This document shows, piece after piece, positions 15,568-25,404 of a DNA stretch of 64,000 nt. The translations under genes and the position numbers were made by a program. The stretch's first letter is position 1, and every line of letters starts with the position of its first letter. The notes beneath the pieces are model-generated. The model worked only from the letters and a program-made list of their open reading frames with translations. It did not search any database and was not told where the DNA came from. Origin of the DNA: Burkholderia sp. GAS332 (lineage in GTDB: Bacteria > Pseudomonadota > Gammaproteobacteria > Burkholderiales > Burkholderiaceae); assembly GCA_900142905.1 (NCBI GenBank), contig FSRV01000001.1, positions 2,480,001 through 2,544,000 on the forward strand. Direction: 5' to 3'.

Positions 15568-16512
15568 ATGTCGTCAGATCTTCCATTCGATCCGTCGCGC
15601 CGCGGCGCGTTGAAATGTCTTGCCTTCGGTGGCGTAGGCACCGTGTTTGTCCTGGCTGGCGGTATTCTCACGCCAGTGGAACTAGCCCTCGCCGCCACAG
15701 CGAAGGATTCGTCAGTTGCCTCGGGTGTTCCACTGTTCCTTCAGATCAGCGATTCTCATATAGGCTTTAACAAGGAAGCCAATCCGGATGTCGCCGGTAC
15801 GCTCAAGCAGACGATTGATTTTGTCAACGCCATGCCGGTCAAGCCGGCGCTGACGATTCACACAGGTGACATTACCCATCTCTCCAAACCGGCAGAGTTC
15901 GACCTCGCCGCCCAATTGCTGTCGGGCCTGAAAATCACCGAGTTGCATACCGTGCCAGGCGAGCACGATGTGACCGACGGCCCTGGCACCGAATATTTCA
16001 ACCGTTTCGGTCAAGCCTCGGACAACAAAGGCTATTACAGCTTCGACCACAATGGCGTGCACTTCATCGGACTCGTCAACGTCATGCATTTCAAGCCGAA
16101 CGGGTTGGGAGGCCTGGGCGACGACCAGCTCGCCTGGCTGGAAAATGATCTGAAGGGGCGCTCGTCCAGCACACCGATCGTCGTCTTTGCGCACATGCCG
16201 ATGTGGACTATTTACGAACCGTGGGGGTGGGGCACCGGCGATGCCGGCCAGGCGATGAGCTATCTGAAGCGCTTTGGTTCGGTCACCGTCCTGAACGGGC
16301 ATATCCATCAGATCGTGTCGAAGGTGGAGGGGAATATCACCTTCCATACAGCGCGCTCGACGGCGTATCCGCAACCGACGGCCGGCAATGGCCCCGGCCC
16401 CATGCCTCTGACGGTGGCGAGCGACCAGCTTCCGAAGATGCTTGGCGTGACCACCATCAAGATCGCGCGCCACCCGCTGAAGGCGACACTTACCGACACG
16501 ACACTCGTCTGA
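15568..16512 (+). CDS. Tat-exported calcineurin-like metallophosphoesterase
   Basis: 314 residues; the ATG follows GAGGACACT. The Tat signal is SRRGALK with a hydrophobic stretch to about residue 42. The catalytic fold shows LQISDSHIGFN (metal 1), HTGDITHLSK, VPGEHDVTDG (normally GNHD; Glu replaces Asn here), VFAHMPMW and LNGHIHQI, which complete the binuclear metal site. The Asn-to-Glu change in GNHD is shared with the left-edge paralogue, so it is a subfamily feature rather than damage. The substrate is unknown. The cupredoxin gene follows after 34 bases, and both probably form an operon under the motif at 15466. Confidence 0.9.
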   Translation: MSSDLPFDPSRRGALKCLAFGGVGTVFVLAGGILTPVELALAATAKDSSVASGVPLFLQISDSHIGFNKEANPDVAGTLKQTIDFVNAMPVKPALTIHTGDITHLSKPAEFDLAAQLLSGLKITELHTVPGEHDVTDGPGTEYFNRFGQASDNKGYYSFDHNGVHFIGLVNVMHFKPNGLGGLGDDQLAWLENDLKGRSSSTPIVVFAHMPMWTIYEPWGWGTGDAGQAMSYLKRFGSVTVLNGHIHQIVSKVEGNITFHTARSTAYPQPTAGNGPGPMPLTVASDQLPKMLGVTTIKIARHPLKATLTDTTLV

Positions 16513-16546
16513 TTCCAGACACCACTTACCCACAAGGATCCTAATC

Positions 16547-16894
16547 ATGCGAACCACTTTCTTTCGTCGCGCCTTCGTCGTCTCCTTCGGCGTCGGGATG
16601 CTGATGTGGGGAATCGCTTCCGATTTCGCCGTCGCGCAGGCGCAGGAGGCCAATGCCGTCGTGATAAAGAACTTCATGTTCTCGCCGATGTCGCTCACGG
16701 TCAAAGCTGGTTCGACCGTGACCTGGACAAATCTCGATGGCGAACCGCATGCGGTTGTCAACGATGCTGGCCTGTTCCACTCCGGCCCGCTCGATCAGAA
16801 CGACACCTTCCAGTTCAAGTTCGATAAACCCGGTGTCTACAAGGTATTCTGCGGTATTCACCCGTATATGAAAGCGACGATTACCGTCAATTAG
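16547..16894 (+). CDS. Periplasmic cupredoxin (plastocyanin/amicyanin-like)
   Basis: 115 residues with a Sec signal (RRAFVVSFGVGMLMWGIASD, cleavage near AQAQA). The mature protein has the cupredoxin barrel: VVIKNFMFSPMSLTVKAGST, VTWTNLDGEPHAVV (first copper His) and VFCGIHPYMKATITV, where Cys-x2-His-x2-Met supplies the remaining type 1 copper ligands. It probably carries electrons or copper in the periplasm, perhaps for cytochrome b561 or the metallophosphoesterase encoded just before it. This coupling is inferred from position only. Confidence 0.9.
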   Translation: MRTTFFRRAFVVSFGVGMLMWGIASDFAVAQAQEANAVVIKNFMFSPMSLTVKAGSTVTWTNLDGEPHAVVNDAGLFHSGPLDQNDTFQFKFDKPGVYKVFCGIHPYMKATITVN

Positions 16895-17037
16895 GTGCAC
16901 TGTCTCCCTGAGCGCATGCCGCCAGAGGTTGAGTAACTGTCCGGAAGGAGGCGCGAGGCGGGAACTCCGTGTCGCGCACTATCAATGCTGGTGCGCAGCA
17001 CGGATTATCACGTTCCGAACTGTGACGCTGCGCCGAC

Positions 17038-17358
17038 TCAAGGTGTCGGCTTCGTCTGCCCGGTCTGCCCCAGGCCCATCACTGCACTTCTTTCCGCTTG
17101 ATGTTTGGCGGCAACCTTTGCTTCTGCGGCCTGAATGTCGGCGGGGTAGTCCTCATCGTCGCCCTGAGCCGGGTTATACCCGGCCGCCTCCAGCTCTTCG
17201 AGTTCATGTCGCACTTCCGCGCGAGTGAGCTGATGTGCGGCAGGGGCAGACGAAGTTTGCGCATACACGCTGGCCGAAGTTGCCATCAGCACCGCGCCCA
17301 CGACAACCAGCGCGCGTAGTGGCTGGTCAACAGACTGATTCATCGAATCCGATTTCAT
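17038..17358 (-). CDS. Secreted DUF4148 protein
   Basis: 106 residues from ATG 17358 (ribosome site CAAGGAGCGCTATT); the longer frame has no support. The signal peptide KSDSMNQSVD...VVGAVLMATSASVYAQ is followed by LTRAEVRHELEELEAAGYNP, YPADIQAAEAKVAAKHQAE and the end QTKPTP. It is very similar to the protein at 13906. It is the second gene of a minus-strand pair behind 17498 (gap 139 bases), probably served by the ECF-type motif at 17780. Confidence 0.85.
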   Translation of the reverse strand: MKSDSMNQSVDQPLRALVVVGAVLMATSASVYAQTSSAPAAHQLTRAEVRHELEELEAAGYNPAQGDDEDYPADIQAAEAKVAAKHQAERSAVMGLGQTGQTKPTP

Positions 17359-17497
17359 AATAGCGCTCCTTGCTTCCTGGGATGCTGCGTCGCGCGAGGA
17401 TCGGCCTGGGCTGCACATGATGCGAGCGGTGGTGAGCGGACGGGACGCATGCGTGCCGTCATCCACTAGCGAAGTTCAGCCGGGACGAAACGCGGGT

Positions 17498-17743
17498 TCA
17501 ATTGGTAGTGCTGTCCGTAGTGGTTGCGCGCTGTTTCGCAAGATGCTCCTGCTTCGTGCGGGCGACCTGCGCCGCGAAAATCGGATTGACATCCGGGTAC
17601 GAGGTATCGGTGACATAGTTCAGACCGTTCTGCTGCGCTTCGATCAGTTCCTGATAGACCTCGGCGCGTGTCTTGCTCTGGGCAAATGCGCCCGATGACA
17701 TGAGAACGGACAGCGACATGGCGGCAATAGCGAGCTTCTTCAT
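17498..17743 (-). CDS. Small secreted DUF4148-like protein
   Basis: 81 residues from ATG 17743 (ribosome site TCAGGAGTCTGAA). The signal peptide KKLAIAAMSLSVLMSSGAFA precedes KTRAEVYQELIEAQQNGLNY, SYPDVNPIFAAQVARTKQEH. It matches the core of the protein at 8685 (KTRAQVRQELIEAERNGLNF) but lacks its C-terminal CVxPVSxC extension and ends in a Thr/Ser-rich tail. This comparison shows the extension is a separable module. The ECF-type motif is 37 bases upstream. Confidence 0.85.
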   Translation of the reverse strand: MKKLAIAAMSLSVLMSSGAFAQSKTRAEVYQELIEAQQNGLNYVTDTSYPDVNPIFAAQVARTKQEHLAKQRATTTDSTTN

Positions 17744-17779
17744 TTCAGACTCCTGATAATAGTGTGCGGTATGCAAAGA

Positions 17780-17808
17780 GTAGACGCCGCCTCGTCATCA
17801 GATATTCC
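17780..17808 (-). promoter_or_regulatory. ECF-type promoter motif (GGAATAT-N16-GTCTAC)
   Basis: Minus-strand GGAATAT (17802-17808) and GTCTAC (17780-17785), spacing 16. Predicted start near 17773, which rules out the longer reading frame from 17776. Confidence 0.75.
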
Positions 17809-18328
17809 CGAATATTCGATAAAAGCATTGGCCTGACTGTCCGCGTAAGCTTGAGATGGGCGACATATATCGGATGGCCGGTCGGGGTGATGTCGGCCGT
17901 CCACGGGGGGGCCGGTCCACGGGCATGGTTACGTTCGAGGGAGAGAGAGTGCGCCGTTGTGACCTTCAGCGCGGATACAATGACTCTGAAATCACTTATC
18001 CGTCTGCCCGGGCTCGAGGGCGTCGCCAGCCGGTATGGGGAGAATTAGAGGAGGGGCGTCGGATCGTGCACCGGACCGGGTAAGGGGAGGACTTGACTGG
18101 CGGCTCAAGCCGGAGATAATCCACAGCGACAGGCTTGGTTAGCTTGATGAATCTGCGTCAGCCGAGGCTTTTCCCCAGGATTACTCCGCACGCGCATATC
18201 AATCACATGACCTCCACGAGCTACGCCAGAGTAATACGGAGCGATTTTGACCGGCGCGGAATAAAAACGACGTGCTGACGGTCTTATAACTGTCGGTCAC
18301 GGATTGCGGTTACTGCAGGAATTTCACA
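17809..18328. other. Intergenic region upstream of the sigma gene
   Basis: 520 bases with one clear element, the motif at 18258-18286. No gene is recognisable between the two divergent units. Confidence 0.5.
18258..18286 (+). promoter_or_regulatory. ECF-type promoter motif of the sigma operon (GGAATAA-N16-GTCTTA)
   Basis: GGAATAA (18258-18264) and GTCTTA (18281-18286). It sits about 40 bases before the sigma-factor ATG, the arrangement expected of an autoregulated ECF factor. This is the main reason to assign the whole motif family to this sigma. Confidence 0.75.
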
Positions 18329-18868
18329 ATGACCGATCCAGTCAGCGCTCAGCGCTTTGAGAAGCTCGTTTTACCTCATATGAATTCGGCCTTCAATGTT
18401 GCGCGATGGCTGACGCATAACGACCAGGATGCCCAGGACGTGGTGCAGGAGGCATATCTGCGCGCGTTCCGGTTTTTTGGCGGATTCCGCGGCGACGATG
18501 CCCGTGCCTGGTTGCTAAGCATTGTGCGCAACAGCTTCTACACCTGGTACCAGCAGAACCGGGGCCACGCACCGGATACGCTGGAGTTTGAGGAAGACAT
18601 GCATAGCCTTGAGACGAGTACCGCTGACCATGACGACAGTCCTGAAGCGATGCTCATACGCAGCCAGAGCCAGAAGCGGGTGCAGAAGGCGTTGCAGAGC
18701 CTGCGTCTGGAATACCGGGAGGTGATCGTGCTGCGGGAGCTGGAAGAATTGTCGTACAAGGAAATCGCCACCATTGTGGGCATCCCGATGGGGACGGTGA
18801 TGTCGCGCCTCGGACGCGGCCGCCAGCAACTTGCGGCGTTGCTCGCCCCGACGGATCAGGAGGCATGA
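18329..18868 (+). CDS. ECF-family RNA polymerase sigma factor
   Basis: 179 residues. Region 2 spans about residues 12-80 with DAQDVVQEAYLRAFRFFGGF and ARAWLLSIVRNSFYTWYQQN (core binding and -10 recognition). A linker of about 35 residues follows. Region 4 (about 112-172) has LRLEYREVIVLRELEELSYK and the helix-turn-helix EIATIVGIPMGTVMSRLGRG. It is a typical two-domain ECF factor without extra C-terminal domain. Its stop overlaps the anti-sigma start by four bases (ATGA), so translation is coupled. Its own promoter carries the shared motif. The proposed targets are periplasmic and copper/redox-type proteins; the inducing signal is not visible. Confidence 0.95.
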   Translation: MTDPVSAQRFEKLVLPHMNSAFNVARWLTHNDQDAQDVVQEAYLRAFRFFGGFRGDDARAWLLSIVRNSFYTWYQQNRGHAPDTLEFEEDMHSLETSTADHDDSPEAMLIRSQSQKRVQKALQSLRLEYREVIVLRELEELSYKEIATIVGIPMGTVMSRLGRGRQQLAALLAPTDQEA

Positions 18869-19653
18869 TGGATCACGAACAGGCCTTCGAATTGTTGCCA
18901 GGCTATCTCGACCAGGAATTGAGCCTGTCCGAGGCGCTCGAATTCGAGCGCCATATGGCAGGCTGCGAGCAGTGTCAGCAGGTCTACTCGCAGCACCGCC
19001 AGGTGAGTGCGCAGCTCAGGCAGGCGGATTTGCGCGTCGAGGCGCCCGCGGAACTGGTGAAACGCATCAAGGCGGCGTTGCCGGGACGGCCATCGCTTTG
19101 GCAACGGCTGGTTGAGCTGTTCGGTTCGCGCACCGGCGGTGGGTCATTGGGCTGGGCGCCGGTTGGCGCGATGGTGATGAGTGTGGTCGCGCTGACGTGG
19201 AGCGCGGGGTTGTACCTATCGGTGCCGTCGAGCGAGACGCGCCTGAGTCAGGAACTCGTGGACAACCATATCCGCTCGTTGCAGTTCAACCACCTCTCGG
19301 ATGTGATTTCAACCGACCGGCACACGGTCAAGCCGTGGTTTGACGGTAAGCTGGACTTTGCGCCGCCGGTGGTCGATCTGGCGCAGCAGGGATATCCCCT
19401 GGTTGGTGGGCGGCTGGATTACCTGGACGGGCGGCCGGTGGCCGTGATGGTCTATCGGTACAAGCTGCACCCGATCAACCTCTATGTGTGGCCGGGCGAC
19501 GACGCGGGCGCCACGCCTCATATCTACCAGCGGCAGGGCTATCATCTCGCGCACTGGAGTGCTGCAGGAATGAATTACTGGGCAATTACCGATGCCGGGG
19601 ACATGGAACTGAACGGCTTCATCACGGACCTGCGAGCGCATCCCGCTTCGTAG
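18865..19653 (+). CDS. Membrane-bound ZAS-type anti-sigma factor
   Basis: 262 residues. The N-terminal domain contains H30-x3-C34-x2-C37 (ERHMAGCEQCQQVY), the zinc-binding anti-sigma signature. A single transmembrane helix follows near residues 98-117 (PVGAMVMSVVALTWSAGLYL). The periplasmic part of about 145 residues includes VAVMVYRYKLHPINLYVWPG and HWSAAGMNYWAITDAGDMEL, a sensor region seen in similar anti-sigma factors of Burkholderiales and other proteobacteria. It should hold the sigma factor at the membrane until a signal releases it. An IS66 remnant begins directly after its stop; the last residues (THxDL...HPAS) look intact, but slight C-terminal truncation by the IS cannot be excluded. 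Confidence 0.9.
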   Translation: MMDHEQAFELLPGYLDQELSLSEALEFERHMAGCEQCQQVYSQHRQVSAQLRQADLRVEAPAELVKRIKAALPGRPSLWQRLVELFGSRTGGGSLGWAPVGAMVMSVVALTWSAGLYLSVPSSETRLSQELVDNHIRSLQFNHLSDVISTDRHTVKPWFDGKLDFAPPVVDLAQQGYPLVGGRLDYLDGRPVAVMVYRYKLHPINLYVWPGDDAGATPHIYQRQGYHLAHWSAAGMNYWAITDAGDMELNGFITDLRAHPAS

Positions 19654-20083
19654 TGTGTACCGCAGCGGCACTGCGCGATCTGGACGCGATGCTCGGTCAC
19701 CACAAAGCGCGTGGGCGGCAGATCGATTACCTGTCGGCCTTCAGCCAGCACGGCGATGCGGGCCGATTCGATGCGATGCGTTCGCCACATGCCTCGCACA
19801 CCGGTGTCACCGGGTGAATCTCAATGTGATCAGGCTGAGCCACGCGTCTAAGTGTCTTGCCCTTGTGCCCAGGTTGCGCGCCAGGCTTTGCGCCGCGCGT
19901 GCCACGCAATGACTTCGGCTTGCGCTTCGCACGTTTGCTTGACGGCGGCTTGCTGGAGTTGTGACTGTCCTTCTCGAGCTTTGGCTCGACCTCGTTCAGA
20001 CGCCTCACTAGATCAACGATGAGTGAGGCCTTCTGCTCTGGTGCTAGGTTCTTGATGTCGGGCATCTTCGTTACGTCCGTCAC
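19654..20083 (-). mobile_element. IS66-family transposase remnant (TnpC N-terminus)
   Basis: The frame from 20083 gives SLIVDLVRRLNEVEPKLEKD, SHNSSKPPSSKRAKRKPKSL, GAQPGHKGKTLRRV and HPVTPVCEACGERI. This is the coiled-coil and zinc-finger N-terminus of IS66 TnpC. After a frameshift near 19740, the adjacent frame continues with VIDLPPTRFVVTEHRVQIAQ and CRCGTHYEAG. The rest of the transposase, the accessory genes and the left end are missing; it stops at the anti-sigma gene. The right inverted repeat was not identified. Confidence 0.85.
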
Positions 20084-20812
<729 letters not shown>

Positions 20813-20951
20813 TTTCGAAAGTGACGCGGTGGCGAAAGACCTTGCAGCAAGCGCTGTGGGTATTTGCCGCCGCGCGGTTTCCTGGATGAGTGGCAGTTAG
20901 CAGGCTTCCTGAAGATTAAATATAAGTCCGCTGTATGCAAGGATGGGGGCA

Positions 20952-21380
20952 ATGAGATTCATGAAGCGCCCAAATGATTTGCTCTTCCGTATGCTGGTTG
21001 TCGTGGCGTCGGTGAGTCTTGCCTCGCTGTGCCTGTTGGTGATTTGTAGCGTCGTGATGCGCTATGTCTTCAGCGCTGCACCGGATTTCGTCGAGCCCAT
21101 TGCCCTCTTGCTGGTGATTGTGATCGCCATGTTCGGCGCCGCGACTAAGGTTCGTGCGGGCGGCCATATCGGAGTTGATTCACTCGTCAAGAAATTGCCG
21201 GCGAAAGGTCAGGTGGTCGCGTACGCGCTCCAGCATCTCTGCCTAATTGTATTGGTCGTGGCGATCTTCAACACGGCCGGCGCAGTGCTGCACTTCAAGC
21301 GGTTGTCGGCGCTGGATCTGGCTGCCGGCTATAGCTACACGCGTGCAACGGAGTCGAACGGCATTTACGAGCGCGGTTAG
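20952..21380 (+). pseudogene. DctQ small permease fused to a porin C-terminal strand
   Basis: The N-terminal ~120 residues are a TRAP small permease (DctQ): LLFRMLVVVASVSLASLCLL, RYVFSAAPDFVEPIALLLVI, AGGHIGVDSLVKKLPAKGQV and LQHLCLIVLVVAIFNTAGAV. At about 21320 the frame enters LAAGYSYTRATESNGI, which is the penultimate strand region of a Burkholderia-type trimeric porin, not DctQ. The frame then stops; the porin tail continues in another frame. The fourth DctQ helix is missing, so the protein should not work. The in-frame joining is probably accidental. Confidence 0.7.
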
Positions 21381-21609
21381 CTATCAGCAGTTCAATCTCT
21401 GGCAGTACTACAGCGTCTCCAAGCGTACAGGGCTGTATGCGCTGGAGGCCTATCAACGTGCGGGCGGCCAGACTCTGACCCAGAACGCGGCCGCTACAGT
21501 CACGAGCATCATCAGCGCAACGGCCGATACCGGCGACGACCGGAACAGCGCGCTGTCCTCGTCACGCAGCCAGTTCGCGGCGGGTGTCGGCATCATTCGC
21601 CGGCTCTGA
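21381..21609 (+). pseudogene. Outer-membrane porin C-terminal remnant
   Basis: Reading from about 21380: SYQQFNLWQYYSVSKRTGLY, LEAYQRAGGQTL and SSSRSQFAAGVGIIRRL-stop. The SKRT motif and the alternating final strand are those of trimeric gram-negative porins (OmpC-type of Burkholderia), though the usual C-terminal Phe has become Leu. It is one frame away from the preceding fusion. Confidence 0.7.
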
Positions 21610-21809
21610 CCGGGGTAGGCTTCGGACAAACTCGCCACCGCGGCCAAGACCCAACGATGCAACATCATGCAGCGTCGGGATGTAGTGATTTGAGGCGAAC
21701 TGGGGTGTCTACCTGACAGATACTCTGGATCCAGTGATGAGGGAGATCCAGGGTCTGGAATCCAGACTGATTTGCGAATGACGGGTCAATAATAGAGGAG
21801 ATGGTTTGA

Positions 21810-23261
21810 ATGAAAACGATGCGTTGGGTAATGAGTTCAGCGGTCGCTGCCGGTATAGTCGTCGCATTGGCAGTTACCGATCCTTCGGCGTATGCCGCCT
21901 CTGAAAGTACTTCGCCTACGATTGAGCTTGCCGTGAATCCGGCAGAGGCTGGCAGAGAAATACCCGAAGATTTTCTTGGATTGAGCTTCGAGTCGATGGC
22001 CATTTTGAAGGCGACTGATGGATCGTATCAATACCTTAAGCCGCATAATAAGCCTCTTAGCCAATTGTTCCATTCGCTGGGTGTAAAGAGCCTGCGCGTC
22101 GGCGGGAACACTGCCGACACGCCGACAGTCCCGCTGCCGACACATGAGGACATCGATGCTCTCTTCGCGTTTGCCGATATGGCGAAAGTGCGGGTGATAT
22201 ACACGCTGCGGATGCGTGGCGGCGACGTGAACGTGGCGACGGAGCCGGCGCGCTACGTGGCCAAGCACTATGGCATGCTTACGGATTGCCTAATGATAGG
22301 TAATGAACCGGACGTTTTTGAGCACCACGATTATGCGGCTTATTCTGCGGATTTCCGCCGTTTCTTACCGGCAGTCATGGCCGCAGCACCTCACGCGAAT
22401 ATTTGTGGACCCAGCGCCACGGACCACGATCCGACGTGGGCAGGAAAGTTTGCTGCCGAATTCGGATCGATGCCGCAACTGAAATGGGTGACGCAGCACT
22501 TGTATCCCGGCAAAAAGGCAACGGAAATTGCGTCAGTCGAGAGCGCACGTGCGTTGCTTTTGAACCCGGATATCGACAGAAAATATGAGGAATTTGCGGC
22601 CGCATTCCTGCCCCAGGTTAAGGCAACGGGAGCGAAGTTTCGCATGGAGGAAACCAACAGTTTCTCCGCCGCCGGAGTCGAGGGTGTGAGCAACACTTTT
22701 ACCAGCACGCTGTGGGCGCTCGGGTATCTGCACTGGTGGTTGCGGAGCGGCGCGGACGGCTTGAATTTTCATACGGGAGTGACGACGGCTGCCGGTGATC
22801 GGCAGCGCCCATGCTGGTATGCCGCCTTCTGGGCAAAGCCGGAGGGAACGACGATTTTGCCACTGGCATATGCAATGAAGGCATTTTCGATTGCCGCACA
22901 TGGGCGTGAATTGCCGGTACATGCCGAGCATGGATCTCCGGATCTGGAAGAGTTTGCCTCATTGGGCGCCGATGGAACGGTGGTGCTGACGCTGGTGAAT
23001 CGCAGCTTTGGCGATACGTCAAAGGACGATTCCGTCGCCATCAGACTACCGGAGGGCTACTCGCGAGCTGAGACTTTGGAATTGCGCGCGCCGAAGGGAA
23101 ACATCGACGCCACGGAGGGGATAACGCTGGGCGGGTCGGCTATCGGGCCTGATGGTGCCTGGAATGGCCATTGGAAGACGGAGCAGGTGAGCGGTGGACA
23201 GACGCAAATCGTGCTCCCCGCTGCGAGCGCGGTGCTCGTAAGGCTGGTGCGCGGTAGCTAG
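21810..23261 (+). CDS. Secreted glycoside hydrolase family 79 protein
   Basis: 483 residues with a Sec signal (MRWVMSSAVAAGIVVALAVT, cleavage near AYA). It is a TIM-barrel enzyme: FLGLSFESMAIL at the start, SLRVGGNTADT, then MIGNEPDVFE with the acid/base Glu at about 166 and KFRMEETNSFSAAG with the nucleophile Glu at about 280-281. The C-terminal ~100 residues (LVNRSFGDTSKDDSVAIRLP...VLPAASAVLVRL) form the beta-sandwich of GH79 proteins. GH79 enzymes include beta-glucuronidases and heparanase-like enzymes, so a plant or microbial uronic-acid polymer is a likely target. The ribosome site GAGGAGATGG fits ATG 21810. It stands alone among relics; the codon pattern seems intact. Confidence 0.85.
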   Translation: MKTMRWVMSSAVAAGIVVALAVTDPSAYAASESTSPTIELAVNPAEAGREIPEDFLGLSFESMAILKATDGSYQYLKPHNKPLSQLFHSLGVKSLRVGGNTADTPTVPLPTHEDIDALFAFADMAKVRVIYTLRMRGGDVNVATEPARYVAKHYGMLTDCLMIGNEPDVFEHHDYAAYSADFRRFLPAVMAAAPHANICGPSATDHDPTWAGKFAAEFGSMPQLKWVTQHLYPGKKATEIASVESARALLLNPDIDRKYEEFAAAFLPQVKATGAKFRMEETNSFSAAGVEGVSNTFTSTLWALGYLHWWLRSGADGLNFHTGVTTAAGDRQRPCWYAAFWAKPEGTTILPLAYAMKAFSIAAHGRELPVHAEHGSPDLEEFASLGADGTVVLTLVNRSFGDTSKDDSVAIRLPEGYSRAETLELRAPKGNIDATEGITLGGSAIGPDGAWNGHWKTEQVSGGQTQIVLPAASAVLVRLVRGS

Positions 23262-23624
23262 CGCAACGCGAGCCGTGCGTCATGGCATTTCCCCGATCGT
23301 GCCGGGCGCCGGTCCGGTTGGTAACGACTTTACGCAGGACAGGAACATCATTCATGCTGTTGCATTCTACGACGCCGACATCACGGCGTTCATATCGTTG
23401 CTACCGACATCGCAGCGCCAGCGCAAAGAAACGCATCCGGTCGCGTGAATCGGGTCGCAAAGGCTAGTCCGCAAGCGCTTCGGAGTCCGACTGATCGGCG
23501 CTCGCCGCGCGGGAGAATCGGCAACGGGGCAGGGCCCCTTACAGCTTCCCCCGCGCAACAAATCCTCATACGCGGGAGGACAAACCAGGCCAAAACCCAT
23601 AGACTTATCCACAATCGGTCCAGC
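23262..23624. other. 360 bases without a recognisable gene
   Basis: No start, motif or repeat was identified. It may contain more decayed katG sequence, but I could not read any. Confidence 0.35.
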
Positions 23625-24289
<665 letters not shown>

Positions 24290-24399
24290 GCTGTGCGAAA
24301 GGCATGCGCCTGTTATGGGATGACCTGAGGGTAGCTGAGGTCAACGAGTGGAGGCGCACGGCTCATCTCGGTTCGAAGGCGCTGCTTGTTGGCCTTTGC

Positions 24400-25191
24400 T
24401 TACCTGGCTGCACGCGCCGCGTCGATGATCGCCGCTGCCACCTCAGTCGGCTTCGACAGCATCGGCATGTGGCTTGCCTTCACCTTCACCACGGTCGCGC
24501 CAATCTGCTGCGCCATCGCATCCTGCAGTTCCGGCGACATTATGCGATCCTTCTCCGTCACCACGAACCACGACGGCTTGCTTTGCCATGCGGCTTGCGT
24601 CACCTTGTCGTCAGCACAGCCAGCGAACCACGGACCTTGCGTCGCGGCAACCAGACGCGCTTGTGCAACCGGCAGATCCTGCGCGAAGTCGTGGATGATC
24701 GCATCGGTCGACAGTGTCAGATAGCCGGCCGAGTCCTTTTGCAGTGCGGACGCCCATGACGGCGCTGGTTTGCCCTTCAGGATGTCGTTGATCGACTGGT
24801 CTTTTTGCGGCGCGAATGCCGCGACGTAGACGAGTGCCTTGACCTTGTCGTCGTTGCCGGCTTGCGTGATCACCGCACCGGCCCACGAATTTCCGACCAG
24901 AATCACAGGGCCGTTCTGTTGCTCGATCACGCGGTGCGTGGCGGCCACGTCGCCATCGAGCGAACTAAGCGGATTCTGCACCGCTACGACGTGCAGGCCT
25001 TTTGCCTGCAGCAGCGGAATCACCTTGTTCCAGGCTGATCCATCGGCGAATGCGCCATGCACCAGCACGACATTCTTGCCTTTGAGATCGTCGGACGGGG
25101 CAGCGGCGCTGGCAGGCGTCAGCGCGCTGAATGAGAGCATGCTGCCGAACATCACCGCGGCAGCCAGGCATTCTTTGAGCAGGGTATTCAT
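24400..25191 (-). CDS. Secreted alpha/beta hydrolase
   Basis: 263 residues from ATG 25191 (ribosome site ACGAGGACCGATATT). The Sec signal ends near PASAAA. The alpha/beta-hydrolase core has VVLVHGAFADGSAWNKVIPL (oxyanion HG), the nucleophile elbow VGNSWAGAVI (Ser), and late KDRIMSPELQ and ASHMPMLSKP with the catalytic Asp and His. It belongs to the EstC/salicylate-esterase-like group, many of which are annotated only as alpha/beta hydrolases. The substrate is unknown. It is monocistronic and convergent with the katG relic. Confidence 0.85.
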   Translation of the reverse strand: MNTLLKECLAAAVMFGSMLSFSALTPASAAAPSDDLKGKNVVLVHGAFADGSAWNKVIPLLQAKGLHVVAVQNPLSSLDGDVAATHRVIEQQNGPVILVGNSWAGAVITQAGNDDKVKALVYVAAFAPQKDQSINDILKGKPAPSWASALQKDSAGYLTLSTDAIIHDFAQDLPVAQARLVAATQGPWFAGCADDKVTQAAWQSKPSWFVVTEKDRIMSPELQDAMAQQIGATVVKVKASHMPMLSKPTEVAAAIIDAARAAR

Positions 25192-25404
25192 AATATCGGT
25201 CCTCGTTGAGAAGCAATCGGTCCAGAGCTGGTCCAAAAACTCCCACCGGCGGTGGGGAGTGCGTTACTGAAGCGCGTCTTCACGCGAGGCCCCCTCGTCA
25301 GGGTGACGCAATCCGAACCAAGGCTGCCTGCTGCGCGGATTGCGTCGCTTGAAAACGTTGGAAGAAATGCCTCGAAGCGCTGCGCTCGACACTACCTGCG
25401 CTCG

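Noticed and set aside
15712..16761. 349-codon open frame on the minus strand
   Set aside because: It is antisense to the clear metallophosphoesterase and cupredoxin genes; its length reflects G+C-rich codon bias.
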